A stretch of DNA of 64,000 bases from the NCBI GenBank assembly GCA_903820505.1, contig CAIJHQ010000062.1, positions 118,862-182,861 of the forward strand, written 5' to 3'. Below are positions 9,475 to 18,198 of the stretch, piece by piece. Each line of letters starts with the position of its first letter. Within the stretch, counting starts at the first letter, position 1. The notes under the pieces were generated by a model. The model did no database searches, was not told where the DNA came from, and saw nothing but the letters and a program-made list of their open reading frames with translations. The translations under genes were made by a program, and so were the position numbers. The DNA comes from Candidatus Omnitrophota bacterium. Lineage in GTDB: Bacteria > Omnitrophota > Omnitrophia > Omnitrophales > Aquincolibacteriaceae.

Positions 9475-9826
9475 CGGGCTTCTCCCGGTCTTCGATCGTG
9501 CGGATGACTTGCCCGATCTCGAAATCCTTGTCCAGGGAATCGTCCAGTTCGAACTGAAGTTTTGGGGTATAGCGCAGTTTTAAGGCGATGCCGACCTCAT
9601 GCTGGAGAAAGCCGGCCGCGCGCTGGAGGACCTTGAAGGTCTCTTCTTTCTTCTTTTTGTCGCCCATCACGCTCAAAAAAACCACGGCGGATTTCAGGTC
9701 GGCGGTGATCTTCACATGCGTCACGGTCACAAAACCCAGACGCGGGTCCTTGACCCGTTCCAGAATGAGCCTGCTAAGTTCCATCTGAAGCAGTGAGCTG
9801 ACGCGTTCGGTCCTCTTTCCTTGCAT
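9443..9826 (-). CDS. rbfA: 30S ribosome-binding factor A
   Basis: RbfA is a KH-fold factor in late 30S assembly. The 127-residue protein shows the family N terminus (RTERVSSLLQMELSRLI), the DPRLGFVTVTHVKITADL strand pair and the PKLQFELDDSLDK segment near the C terminus. It sits in the conserved infB-rbfA-truB order, 36 bases after infB, and overlaps truB at its 3' end. Confidence 0.95.
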   Translation of the reverse strand: MQGKRTERVSSLLQMELSRLILERVKDPRLGFVTVTHVKITADLKSAVVFLSVMGDKKKKEETFKVLQRAAGFLQHEVGIALKLRYTPKLQFELDDSLDKDFEIGQVIRTIEDREKPVGGTNDEPER

Positions 9827-9862
9827 GAAACACCTCGGCTAACGGGAGCGGCCGCCTTACGG

Positions 9863-12091
9863 TTATAACTTCGCGGCCAATTTATCGATGCGGTAGGATT
9901 CCAGGATATCGCCTTCGCACAGGTCATTGAACCCCGCCAGAGAAATACCGCACTCGTATCCTTCGGCGACTTCCTTGACATCGTCTTTAAAACGTTTGAG
10001 CGAAGACAAGCGTCCTTCAAAAATAACGACATTGTCACGGACGAGCCTCACGTGGTGCTGACGCGTGATGCGCCCTTTCATAATGATGGCCCCGCCGATG
10101 ACCCCGACCTTGGAAGACCGGAAGATCTGGCGTATTTTCGCCTTCCCTTCGGACACTTCCTTCAGTTCCGGCTCCAGAATGCCTTCCATCGCTTTCCGGA
10201 TCTGTTCCACGGCATCGTAAATGATGTTGTAAAAATGAATGTCCACGGCCTCTTTATCCGCAAGAGTTTGCGCCTTAGGGTCCGCCTTGACGTGGAATCC
10301 GATGATGATAGCATCCGACGCCGCAGCCAGCATAACGTCCGATTCATTGATCCCGCCGACGATCCCGTGGATCACGTGAAGGCGGCATTTATCCGTGCTA
10401 AGTTTTTCCAAGGACTGCGTCAGCGCTTCGATGGAACCCTGCACGTCGGCTTTGATAATAATCTTCAGTTCTTTGAAAGTTCCCTCCGAGATCTTGTTGT
10501 AAAGGCTTTCGAGGGACATGTGTTTGTGGATCCCTCGCATCTGGCGCTCACGCAGCTCCAGGACTTTCTGTTCGGTGATCTTTTGGGCGGTCTTCTCGTC
10601 CTCGACCGCGTAAAGCCTCTCCCCCGCTTCGGGAACACCGCTCAAGCCGCTTAATTCCACGGCATAAGCCGGGCCGGCCTCGCGGACCGTTTTCCCAAGA
10701 TCGTTCTTCATGGCGCGGATGCGCCCTTCAAATTGTCCGGCGACCACGATATCTCCCAGCTTTAGCGTTCCCTTTTGAACGATCACGGACGCGACGGGAC
10801 CACTGCCTTTCGAGATATGGCTTTCAATGACCACCCCCGTGGCGAGACGGTCGGGGTTCGCTTTCAGCTCCATGACCTCCGCCTCAAGAAGCAGCATCTC
10901 AAGAAGCTGATCGATGCCCTTGCCTGTTTTCGCGGAGACCTTCACGCAGATCGTTTTTCCTCCGTATTCCTCGGGAAGCAGATCGATCTTTTGGAGTTCG
11001 CCCAATACCTTGGCAGGATTCGCGGACGGAAGGTCGATCTTGTTCATGGCCACCACGATCGGACAACCGGCCTCGCGCGCGTGGTCGACCGCCTCGATCG
11101 TTTGCGGCATCACGCCGTCGTCCGCGGCGACGACCAGCACCACGATATCCGTAACGTTCGCGCCGCGGGCGCGCATCGCCGTAAACGCTTCGTGGCCCGG
11201 CGTATCCAGAAAGGTCACGTGCCCTTTCCCGGGGATATCTACGCCGTAAGCGCCGATATGCTGGGTAATGAATCCCTTTTCCTTGGCGGCGACATTCGTA
11301 CTGCGAATGGCATCCAGCAACGAGGTCTTGCCGTGGTCCACATGGCCCATCATCGTCACGACCGGCGGCCGCGGTTTCAACTTGGACGGATCCTCGCTTT
11401 TTTCTCCGCGAATGATCTCTTGCGTCTCGTCCTCGACTTTTTTGATCTCAACACCGAGGGGCGTGGCCGCCGCGTAAACAAGTTCCTCATTCAAAAGCTG
11501 GTTCACGTTGGCAAAAATACCGACTCCCATGAGGGTTTTGATGACCTCGGGGATCGTGCGCCGAATCCTTTTCGCGAGGTCCCCGACCGTGATCGGAAAA
11601 CGGATCTCCACCACCGGTTTCGCAGGCGGCGGCGCGGCAGGTGCCGGAGGTGTTACGGGTTTTGCCGCAACAGGGACTGTCTTGGATTGTTCGGGCGCGG
11701 GCTCTTTCGCCGGCACTGCTTTTTTTTCGGCCGTGGCGACTGGCTTCGGTTCGACCTTTTTTTCAATCGCCACCACAGGCTTAGGTGTTTCTTTTTTTGA
11801 GGCAGCGGGGGAAGCAATGGCGGGTTTGGGCGCCCCATTTTTTAATTCGGTCTCTTGTTTTTTCGGAGCCGCTTTTTCTTTTGTCTTTTTCTCAGCAACA
11901 ACTTTCGTTTTCTTGGTGGTTTCCTTTTTTTCGGCCGGAGAGCTCACCTGCGGCGCCTTCAGGAATTCCCGGACAACATCCTCTTCAAGCAGAACCATGT
12001 GGTTCTTTGCGCTTACCCCCTTTTCCGCAAGCAGGGCGATAAGCTCTTTACTTGAGATATCAAGTTTTTTGGCCAGCTCATGAACCCGCAT
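9863..12091 (-). CDS. infB: Translation initiation factor IF-2
   Basis: A 742-residue GTPase that brings initiator fMet-tRNA to the 30S subunit and promotes subunit joining. The start at 12091 gives the family N terminus [17 protein letters not shown]; upstream in-frame sequence overlaps nusA and is not IF-2-like. After the N-terminal subdomain comes a lysine-, alanine- and proline-rich linker (about 60-170). The G domain has GHVDHGKT near residue 247, DTPGHE and NKIDLP. The C-terminal domains are complete. The start overlaps the nusA stop by 14 bases, so translation is likely coupled. Confidence 0.97.
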   Translation of the reverse strand: MRVHELAKKLDISSKELIALLAEKGVSAKNHMVLLEEDVVREFLKAPQVSSPAEKKETTKKTKVVAEKKTKEKAAPKKQETELKNGAPKPAIASPAASKKETPKPVVAIEKKVEPKPVATAEKKAVPAKEPAPEQSKTVPVAAKPVTPPAPAAPPPAKPVVEIRFPITVGDLAKRIRRTIPEVIKTLMGVGIFANVNQLLNEELVYAAATPLGVEIKKVEDETQEIIRGEKSEDPSKLKPRPPVVTMMGHVDHGKTSLLDAIRSTNVAAKEKGFITQHIGAYGVDIPGKGHVTFLDTPGHEAFTAMRARGANVTDIVVLVVAADDGVMPQTIEAVDHAREAGCPIVVAMNKIDLPSANPAKVLGELQKIDLLPEEYGGKTICVKVSAKTGKGIDQLLEMLLLEAEVMELKANPDRLATGVVIESHISKGSGPVASVIVQKGTLKLGDIVVAGQFEGRIRAMKNDLGKTVREAGPAYAVELSGLSGVPEAGERLYAVEDEKTAQKITEQKVLELRERQMRGIHKHMSLESLYNKISEGTFKELKIIIKADVQGSIEALTQSLEKLSTDKCRLHVIHGIVGGINESDVMLAAASDAIIIGFHVKADPKAQTLADKEAVDIHFYNIIYDAVEQIRKAMEGILEPELKEVSEGKAKIRQIFRSSKVGVIGGAIIMKGRITRQHHVRLVRDNVVIFEGRLSSLKRFKDDVKEVAEGYECGISLAGFNDLCEGDILESYRIDKLAAKL

Positions 12092-13301
12092 CTTCAGGAC
12101 CCTTTTCTGCCGTTTCATCCGTCGTTTTTTCCGGAGGGGCTTCCTCAACAGGAGTCTCCGCCGCGATCCTCTGTCCGGAATCATCTTTCGTGACAGCCTG
12201 TTGCGCCGCCGCGATGATCTTTCCCGCCGTTTTTACGCCGATCCCGGGAAGATTGGCGAGGTCTTCCGGGGTCATTTTCAAAATATCCTTGACCGTGCGG
12301 ATCCCGGCCCGTCTGAGAGCGGCCTCGGTCTTTTCACCGACCCCGTCAAGGGACTGCAGCGATATTCTCTGGCTCACGCTCCGCACGTCAAGATTCCACC
12401 CGATCATTTTTGAAGCAAGACGCACATTCTGCCCTTTTTTCCCAATAGCGAGCGAAAGTTGCCCATCCTCCACGAGGATCTCCGCGCTTTGCCTCCCGGC
12501 ATCAAGCATGACCGACTTCAATTCGGCCGGCGCCATCGCGTTCCGGATATAGGTCTCGACGTCGTCGCTATAACGGATAATGTCGATCTTCTCCCCACCC
12601 AGTTCTCTCACGATATTTTTCACGCGCTGACCGCGGACCCCCACGCAGGACCCGACACAATCGATCTTGTCATCGCTGGAGATCACGGCGATCTTGGTGC
12701 GGGAGCCGGCTTCGCGTGCGGCGGCCTTGATCTTGACCACGCCATCGTGGATCTCCGGGACTTCCATTTCGAAGAACTTCGTCACAAGGTCCGGATGCGT
12801 CCTTGAAAGGATCACTTCTGTGCCCTTCGAGGTCTTTTTGACTTCCGTCACAAGCGCGCGAACGATGTGCCCTTGTTTGAAACTGTCCAGGGGAGACTGC
12901 TCGCGGGCGGGAAGGATCCCTTCCGTCTTTCCGAAATCCACGACAATAGCCTTTGATTCGATGCGGTGAACGCTCCCCGAAACGATATCCCCTTGCTTAT
13001 GGCTGTACTCAATATAAACGGAATCACGCTCGGCCTCGCGGATCTTCTGGACAATGACCTGCTTGGCGGTCTGGGCCGCGATGCGCCCGAAACGGGGATC
13101 GGCGATCTCTTTGCCTTCGCTCAGAACGAGGATCCGGTAGGTCTTGGGATCGATCTGGACTTCGAAAACGTCACCTTTTTCCGGAAAAGTTTTTCGGCAA
13201 GCCGATAAAAGAGCATGCCGGAGGGCTTCCAGCAGGACTTCTTTGGAAATGCCCTTCTCTTTTTCGATGTATTCCAGCGATGCCAACAGATCTTGTGACA
13301 T
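12078..13301 (-). CDS. nusA: Transcription termination/antitermination factor NusA
   Basis: A 407-residue RNA polymerase-binding factor. Domains in order: N-terminal polymerase-binding domain (about 1-125), S1 (about 130-200, with DIVSGSVHRIESKAIVVDFG), KH1 (CVGSCVGVRGQRVKNIVRELGGEKIDI region), KH2 (VEDGQLSLAIGKKGQNVRLA region), then a helix-hairpin-helix segment (LANLPGIGVKTAGKIIAA). It is shorter than the 495-residue E. coli protein, having one C-terminal helical unit instead of two acidic repeats. It heads the operon. The gene usually found just upstream, rimP, is absent. A promoter and an intrinsic terminator lie in its leader. Confidence 0.96.
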   Translation of the reverse strand: MSQDLLASLEYIEKEKGISKEVLLEALRHALLSACRKTFPEKGDVFEVQIDPKTYRILVLSEGKEIADPRFGRIAAQTAKQVIVQKIREAERDSVYIEYSHKQGDIVSGSVHRIESKAIVVDFGKTEGILPAREQSPLDSFKQGHIVRALVTEVKKTSKGTEVILSRTHPDLVTKFFEMEVPEIHDGVVKIKAAAREAGSRTKIAVISSDDKIDCVGSCVGVRGQRVKNIVRELGGEKIDIIRYSDDVETYIRNAMAPAELKSVMLDAGRQSAEILVEDGQLSLAIGKKGQNVRLASKMIGWNLDVRSVSQRISLQSLDGVGEKTEAALRRAGIRTVKDILKMTPEDLANLPGIGVKTAGKIIAAAQQAVTKDDSGQRIAAETPVEEAPPEKTTDETAEKGPEDAGS

Positions 13302-13384
13302 TTTGTCTCTTACGCCTTCCGACGATGCGGGCCGTCGCGCACCGGGCTCGCAAAGACCTTAGGATCCCTGCGCCTGAAAGTTGG

Positions 13385-13412
13385 AAAAAAAAAAGTGGGC
13401 GAAAACCCACTT
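13385..13412 (-). terminator. Intrinsic terminator in the nusA leader (possible attenuator)
   Basis: On the minus strand a perfect 7-bp stem, AAGTGGG with CCCACTT around a six-base loop, is followed by eight T residues. It lies about 25 bases downstream of the predicted nusA promoter start and about 84 bases before the nusA ATG, so it sits in the leader and does not end the upstream gene's own coding unit. Confidence 0.75.
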
Positions 13413-13441
13413 CTCTCGCACGCCTCAAATTTGTGAGTTTC

Positions 13442-13469
13442 ATTATAGGGGGATTTTTGTAAAAGTCAA
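13442..13469 (-). promoter_or_regulatory. Sigma-70-type promoter for the nusA-infB operon
   Basis: On the minus strand, TTGACT (13469-13464) and a perfect TATAAT (13447-13442) are separated by 16 bases. Predicted transcription starts near 13435, leaving a leader of about 134 bases that contains the terminator at 13385-13412. Confidence 0.7.
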
Positions 13470-13572
13470 CGAATGTGTCTCTTACACACCGACGGAGGAC
13501 GAAAACAGACCGAAAAACAGCCTAACTTGTTCTTTGGTAATGGGTTAGATCAAGTACGGTTGCTCCGTAGAC

Positions 13573-14478
13573 TTAGGAGACCGCATTCCCCTTCGGCGTC
13601 CGCCATCGCCGGTGCGCCCAAAGCCAATCCCCCGGCCTTTTCCGGATCTCTTCCTCGATCTTTGAAACATATTGCTGGGTATTCGCCAGGAGATCCGCCT
13701 GCAGATGGCCTGTCTTGATCAACGGAAACACGGGACCGTACTGGATCCTGGATCGTCCGTTCTCGTTCCGGTAAAAAAAAGCCGGCAGCACGGGACACCC
13801 GTATTTCAGGGCAAGCATGGCCGGTAACATGCTCGTGGAAGCCTTTCGGCCAAAAAAATCGACCCAAACCGCGCCGCGGCTCTCGTGCTGATCGATGAGC
13901 ACCGCGAGGATTTCCCTGTTCTTCAGGACCCGGATCGACGCGCTCACCGCTCCGGCCTTATCGATATTCTTGAGATTGGCGGTCTCGCGCATTTTACGTA
14001 TGAAGCGATAAAGATAGGGGTTCTTTAACGGGCGGCCGACCGCGTGCGTGAAAAGGCCGAAGGGTCTCAACGGGATGGCCAGCCATTCCCAATTCCCGAA
14101 ATGAGACACCACCGCGATAAAATTTCCGTGCTCTGCCACCGCGTCAAGGAGCGCGCTCATGTCCGGGGGTTCGATATACCGCCCCGGCTCCGCGGAAACC
14201 TGCGGCGTCCGGACAAACTCGACCGCGAGTTTCAACAGGTTTTTCATGGAAGCTTCGGCGATCGCGTGAAGTTCGACCTCGCTTTTTTCATGCCCGAAAG
14301 CCGCCCGCAGATTCTGGAGCATGATCTCGCGGCGGATCCCGAGGACGCGGACCACGAACGCGCCGAAGACGTCGGCCACTTTGTAGCACACATTGAGAGG
14401 GATCAAGGACAGGATGAACGCGAGGCCGCGGAAAAGACCGTATTCGATCCCAAAGAGAAGTTGTCTGAACGACTTCAT
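13573..14478 (-). CDS. LpxL/HtrB-type lysophospholipid (lipid A) acyltransferase
   Basis: A 301-residue inner-membrane acyltransferase of the LpxL/LpxM family, which adds secondary acyl chains to lipid A or acts on related lipids. Residues 10-50 form a hydrophobic anchor. The catalytic HX4(D/E) motif is HFGNWE near residue 125. The later PVLPAFFYR and GPVFPL strands and the C-terminal WLWAHRRWRTP match the family. Its presence supports a lipopolysaccharide-bearing outer membrane. The exact acyl donor and acceptor cannot be read from sequence. No strong ribosome site is visible. Confidence 0.9.
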   Translation of the reverse strand: MKSFRQLLFGIEYGLFRGLAFILSLIPLNVCYKVADVFGAFVVRVLGIRREIMLQNLRAAFGHEKSEVELHAIAEASMKNLLKLAVEFVRTPQVSAEPGRYIEPPDMSALLDAVAEHGNFIAVVSHFGNWEWLAIPLRPFGLFTHAVGRPLKNPYLYRFIRKMRETANLKNIDKAGAVSASIRVLKNREILAVLIDQHESRGAVWVDFFGRKASTSMLPAMLALKYGCPVLPAFFYRNENGRSRIQYGPVFPLIKTGHLQADLLANTQQYVSKIEEEIRKRPGDWLWAHRRWRTPKGNAVS

Positions 14479-14609
14479 AAAATAAAGCGGGTCCTACATG
14501 ATTTTGGAGAGATCCATGGAGCGGGCAGCGCTCCCTCCGATTCCGCTGCGAATGTCGTAGACGGCCTACCTTGAGCCGCCACGACACCGCATTTGTTTCA
14601 TAAAAACAA

Positions 14610-14680
14610 AGCGGGCAGCGGGAATCGAACCCGCATGACCAGCTTGGAAGGCTGGGACATTACCATTATGCTATGCCCGC
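14610..14680 (-). tRNA. tRNA-Gly (anticodon TCC)
   Basis: The minus strand folds into a full cloverleaf: acceptor stem GCGGGCA/TGCCCGC, D arm with AATGGTAATG, anticodon loop around TTCCAAG with anticodon TCC, and T arm GCGGGTTCGATTCCCGC. The discriminator base is U. CCA is not encoded. Confidence 0.95.
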
Positions 14681-14752
14681 ATGACGGTCTCCGGAAACAA
14701 AAGCGGCGGCTATTCTAGTCAAGGAAGCGCCGCGGCGCAAGCAATTGAACTT

Positions 14753-15556
14753 TCAGCCCGCTTTACGGCCCCACGAACGATACATAAGGTTCGTCACAAA
14801 AACCGTCAGCCGCCTCGGACCCAACCGCTCCGCGTAGATCATCACCTTGTTCCAGAAACCAAAGATCGCCGAGGGTCTTCCGGACTTCAAGAATTTCCGC
14901 AATGCGAACCGCGCCACGTCAACGGCCGAAGCACTAAAGAACATCCTGCTTTTCGCGATCCCCGCGGTCTGGTGGAACCGGGTCAAAGTGTTCCCCGGAC
15001 ACAAACAAAAGACGCGGACGCCGCGGCCTTTGCATTCGGACCAAAGAGCCTCGGAGAAATTCAGCACGAACGCCTTCGATGCCGCATAAAGGGACAGATA
15101 AGGGATCGGCTGGAATCCCGCGGTCGAAGCCACGTTCAGGATCCCTCCTTTTTTTCTCTCGAGCATGCCCGGCAAAAAAAGATGTGTCAGGGAGACCAGC
15201 GCCTGGACATTTACCCCGATCATTTTCCGGCTGTCCTGCGGGCTCAGGGTCTCAAAAGAACCGTACTGCGCGAAGCCGGCGTTGTTCACCAGAAGGTCCG
15301 CCGTGAGTCCCTGCTGCTGAGTGAACTCGAAAAGTTTTTGGGGGACCTCCGGTTGGCTGAGGTCGCCGGCAAAGACCCTCACTTTCACCGCGTAGCGGCT
15401 TTTCAGGTCATCCGCCTCTTGTTCCAGCCGGGGAAGATTGCGCGCCACAAGAACAAGGTTCGCGCCCTCGCTAGCCAAGATGCGGGTCATCGCTTTCCCG
15501 ATGCCGGAGGAAGCGCCCGTCACGAGCGCGGTGATGCCTTTGAACGAACGAATCAT
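14753..15556 (-). CDS. Short-chain dehydrogenase/reductase
   Basis: A 267-residue classical SDR oxidoreductase. It has the cofactor motif TGASSGIG near residue 14, the NNAG motif near residue 91 and the catalytic YAASK near residue 158, with a serine (VASTAG) before it. The cofactor is probably NADP(H), since an arginine-containing ARN segment follows the second strand. The C-terminal part (FGFWNKVMIYAERLGPRRL) resembles DltE/YqjQ-type SDRs that act on lipids or ketones. The stop codon overlaps the recR start region. Substrate unknown. Confidence 0.85.
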   Translation of the reverse strand: MIRSFKGITALVTGASSGIGKAMTRILASEGANLVLVARNLPRLEQEADDLKSRYAVKVRVFAGDLSQPEVPQKLFEFTQQQGLTADLLVNNAGFAQYGSFETLSPQDSRKMIGVNVQALVSLTHLFLPGMLERKKGGILNVASTAGFQPIPYLSLYAASKAFVLNFSEALWSECKGRGVRVFCLCPGNTLTRFHQTAGIAKSRMFFSASAVDVARFALRKFLKSGRPSAIFGFWNKVMIYAERLGPRRLTVFVTNLMYRSWGRKAG

Positions 15557-16152
15557 ACGGGCTGTCTTCCGGAAAGCGCCCGCGCCAGCGTGGCCTGGTC
15601 CGTGTATTCGATATGACTTCCGACGGGGATCCCGCGCGCGATCCGCGTCACTTTACTTTTGAGCGGCGCGAGGACTTTCGCGAGGTAGAGCGCGGTCGTG
15701 TCCCCTTCGGTGTTCGGGTTGGTCGCGAGGATGACCTCGCGGATCTTTTTTGTTTTCACGCGCTCCAGGAGGTCCTGGATACAAATCTGGTCCGGCCCGA
15801 TACCGTCGAGCGGCGACAACGCCCCCAGCAACACGTGATAAACGCCCGGGAAATCCCCCGTTTTTTCGATCGCGACGACATCCTTCGGATCCTCGACCAC
15901 GCAGATGATCCCCTGATCGCGTCCGGGGTCGGAACAAATATGGCAGAGCTTCTGGTCGGAAAAATTATGGCAGACGCTGCAGAAAACGACGCTCTCGCGC
16001 AGCTGCTTGATCAGGAGACCGAGCTCAAGCGCTTCTTCCCGGCGGGTCTTCAGCAGATAAAAAACGATCCGTTCGGCCGACCGCTTCCCGATCCCGGGGA
16101 GTCTGGAAAGGGCCGCGACCAATTTCGTCATGACTTCGGAATAAGCGCTCAT
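15553..16152 (-). CDS. recR: Recombination mediator RecR
   Basis: RecR works with RecO and RecF to load RecA on gapped DNA. The 199-residue protein has the N-terminal helix-hairpin-helix (LSRLPGIGKRSAERIVFYLL), a four-cysteine zinc finger (CSVCHNFSDQKLCHIC) near residue 57 and a Toprim domain with ILATNPNTEGDTTALYLA. Length is standard. It lies nine bases after dnaX, the conserved dnaX-recR order (the ybaB gene usually between them is missing), and overlaps the SDR gene by four bases. Confidence 0.96.
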   Translation of the reverse strand: MSAYSEVMTKLVAALSRLPGIGKRSAERIVFYLLKTRREEALELGLLIKQLRESVVFCSVCHNFSDQKLCHICSDPGRDQGIICVVEDPKDVVAIEKTGDFPGVYHVLLGALSPLDGIGPDQICIQDLLERVKTKKIREVILATNPNTEGDTTALYLAKVLAPLKSKVTRIARGIPVGSHIEYTDQATLARALSGRQPV

Positions 16153-16160
16153 GTTTCAGG

Positions 16161-17861
16161 TCATTCCTTGCGGATCACCTTGGAGCCGTCAAAGATCTCC
16201 AGGGCCTGAGCGACAATGTCCGGTATCCCCTCGGCCGCTCCCGATGGGGCGGCGTCACGCGCCGTTTCCCTCAGCGTGCCCTCTTTTTCGGTCACGACAA
16301 ATTGAGTCTTTATCTTTTTCCCGAGTGCCTGCGCGAACGCCTCGTCGACCACCTGCTTGTTGGATTCCTTTTCCAGCGTCTCTTTATGAAATCGGAATTC
16401 GGAAGGAAGTCCGAGCACGATCGTCGTGCCCTCCACCTCAACGGGTTCGGCTTCGGCCAGAAAAAGGCTCGTTGACATACGTTTCGCTTTTACGTATTCG
16501 ATCACCTGCGGCCACACTTTCTCGACTTCGTTCAGCGTCAGACCGTTCCCGGAAGAGGTTTTCACGGAAGGAAGCGCAGGAGACGGGACTTCTTCTCGGG
16601 ACCGTGAACGGGCCGCTCCTTTTACAGGGGACTCGTTGGTCTTCCCGGCGGCGGGAACCGCGTTATGACTTTTTTTTTCAACGGCGGCAGGTCTTGCCGC
16701 AGGAACAGCAACAGCGTCCACTCTCACGCCTGTGGTCGCCTGCCGAATAAGGTCTTCGACCGGTTTCAACCCGTCAAGATAGACAAGTTTCAGGATCGCC
16801 GTCTCCACAAGCAATCTCGGAGAAGCCACCGGACGACGCAACTGCGCTTGAAGGTTCTGGAGGATCGCGAGCGCCAGAAGCAATTCCGGCTTAGAAAAAA
16901 CCTCCGCTTGTTTACGGAGTTTCGTGACCATCTCATCGTTCATTTCGACCAGAGATGCGACCGCGGGTGCGGTCTTGAGGACCAAAAGATGCCGAAATAT
17001 CTCGAAAAGCCCTTTCGCGAACTGGGTGAGATCGCCTCCGTCCTCATAGAGCTTCTTAACGATCAAGAAAACCTCACCGCCTTTTTGTTCGCGGATCGCG
17101 GAAAGGACCGTTAAAAAAGTTTCGTCCGAGGCAAGCCCCAGGAGCGTGAGGACATCCTCTTCCTTGATCTTCCCGTCCGAATAACTCGCGAGCTGGTCCA
17201 AAAGACTTTCTGCGTCGCGGAGCGCGCCGTCCGTCGCCTTGGCGATCAGAAAAAGCGCGTTCTTCCCGCACTTCAGTTTCTCTTCCTGCGCGATCTTCTC
17301 CAGCTTCTCGACCACTTCGGGGACCGGGATCCTTTTGAACTGAAAACGCTGGCAACGCGACAGAATGGTCAGCGGCACCTTGTGTGATTCCGTGGTGGCA
17401 AAAATGAATTTAACGTGCGGCGGCGGTTCTTCAAGGGTCTTGAGGAGCGCGTTGAACGCCTCCGGCGTAAGCATGTGAACTTCATCAATGATGTAGATCT
17501 TGTACTTGCCGGCCGAGGGCTTGTATTTAACGGTTTCACGGAGGTTGCGGATCTCTTCGATGCCGCGGTTGGACGCTCCGTCGATCTCGAGCACGTCCAT
17601 GGAATTCCCCTGCTCGATCTCCTTACAGGAAAGACATTTGCCGCAGGGTTCCGTGGTCGGCCCTTTGACGCAGTTAAGCGCTTTGGCGAGGATGCGGGCG
17701 GTCGAAGTCTTGCCGACGCCGCGTGGTCCGGAAAAAAGAAAGCTTTGAGGGACGCGCTCCTGCCGGACCGCGTTCGTGAGGGTCGTAGTAATAGTATCCT
17801 GCCCGACGACCTCTTCAAAGGTCTGGGGCCTGAATTTACGGGCGTAGATCAAATACTCCAT
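16161..17861 (-). CDS. dnaX: DNA polymerase III subunits gamma and tau
   Basis: DnaX is the ATPase of the clamp loader. The start at 17861 gives the family N terminus MEYLIYARKFRPQTF and follows a TGAGG ribosome site; the full product is 566 residues (tau). Walker A GPRGVGKTS lies near residue 45, followed by the zinc-binding cysteines (CGKCLSC), the DEVHMLT Walker B and sensor 1 ATTE. Domain III ends near residue 370. At codons 395-398 a run of nine A residues is followed in the -1 frame by AAG TCA TAA, so a slip would give a 399-residue gamma form. RecR follows at nine bases. Confidence 0.95.
   Translation of the reverse strand: MEYLIYARKFRPQTFEEVVGQDTITTTLTNAVRQERVPQSFLFSGPRGVGKTSTARILAKALNCVKGPTTEPCGKCLSCKEIEQGNSMDVLEIDGASNRGIEEIRNLRETVKYKPSAGKYKIYIIDEVHMLTPEAFNALLKTLEEPPPHVKFIFATTESHKVPLTILSRCQRFQFKRIPVPEVVEKLEKIAQEEKLKCGKNALFLIAKATDGALRDAESLLDQLASYSDGKIKEEDVLTLLGLASDETFLTVLSAIREQKGGEVFLIVKKLYEDGGDLTQFAKGLFEIFRHLLVLKTAPAVASLVEMNDEMVTKLRKQAEVFSKPELLLALAILQNLQAQLRRPVASPRLLVETAILKLVYLDGLKPVEDLIRQATTGVRVDAVAVPAARPAAVEKKSHNAVPAAGKTNESPVKGAARSRSREEVPSPALPSVKTSSGNGLTLNEVEKVWPQVIEYVKAKRMSTSLFLAEAEPVEVEGTTIVLGLPSEFRFHKETLEKESNKQVVDEAFAQALGKKIKTQFVVTEKEGTLRETARDAAPSGAAEGIPDIVAQALEIFDGSKVIRKE
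16642..16683 (-). promoter_or_regulatory. Candidate dnaX slippage/frameshift site (A9 run plus hairpin)
   Basis: On the coding strand the sequence GAAAAAAAAAGTCATAA (A9 at 16678-16670) spans in-frame Glu-Lys-Lys-Ser. One extra A, or a -1 ribosomal slip, brings TAA into frame two codons later. Twelve bases on, TTCCCG and CGGGAA (16657-16642) form a 6-bp stem with a four-base loop. A second 6-bp stem lies just upstream (16700-16684). Thermus dnaX uses an A9 run by transcriptional slippage, and E. coli uses A AAA AAG plus a hairpin. Confidence 0.55.
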
Positions 17862-18195
17862 GAGTGCCTCAGGTAAGATGGAACCGACCACCTTCGGTCG
17901 GGGGACGTATGATGAGGGAAAAAACCTCGATTTTCAACAAGTTCTTGCCGGAGAGAACATACCGTTTTTAGGGCTTTAAAACAAAGATCCAGCGCCGTTC
18001 GTAGCGAAGAACGGAGAGGATAGGATTCGGCTCCTCCGCTTTGCCTGCCTGCAGGCAGGCTCCGGTAGGCCACCCGCCTCTTAAACATGACATGGAGTCA
18101 TGTTTAAAAACGAGGCTCCCTTCGAATCCTGAAACGATCCGACGACGGCGGCTTCACTGGCCGCCGCTTCGGCCGTCATCGATCAACAGGATCGA
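17862..18195. repeat. Gene-free stretch with palindromes and tRNA-Ser remnants
   Basis: No supported gene is seen. A 6-bp hairpin (CCGACC/GGTCGG, 17884-17901) lies just upstream of dnaX. At 18013-18029 there is a 17-base exact copy of the 3' part of the neighbouring tRNA-Ser gene (its T-stem region). At 18043-18060 lies a perfect 18-base palindrome, GCCTGCCTGCAGGCAGGC. At 18081-18107 lies an 11-bp perfect stem (TTAAACATGAC/GTCATGTTTAA) with a five-base loop. From 18132 to 18198 runs a 67-base segment shared with the other tRNA-Ser gene. Confidence 0.6.
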
Positions 18196-18198
18196 TGG
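18132..18198 (-). repeat. tRNA-Ser 3' module, copy 1
   Basis: A 67-base segment starting at the encoded CCA of tRNA-Ser(CGA), with eight differences from the segment at 59253-59319. It holds two potential stems: ATCGATC/GATCGAT (18178-18196, loop AACAG on the plus strand) and GGCGGC/GCCGCC. Three differences fall in the first hairpin, and two of them are a compensatory pair. Confidence 0.7.
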
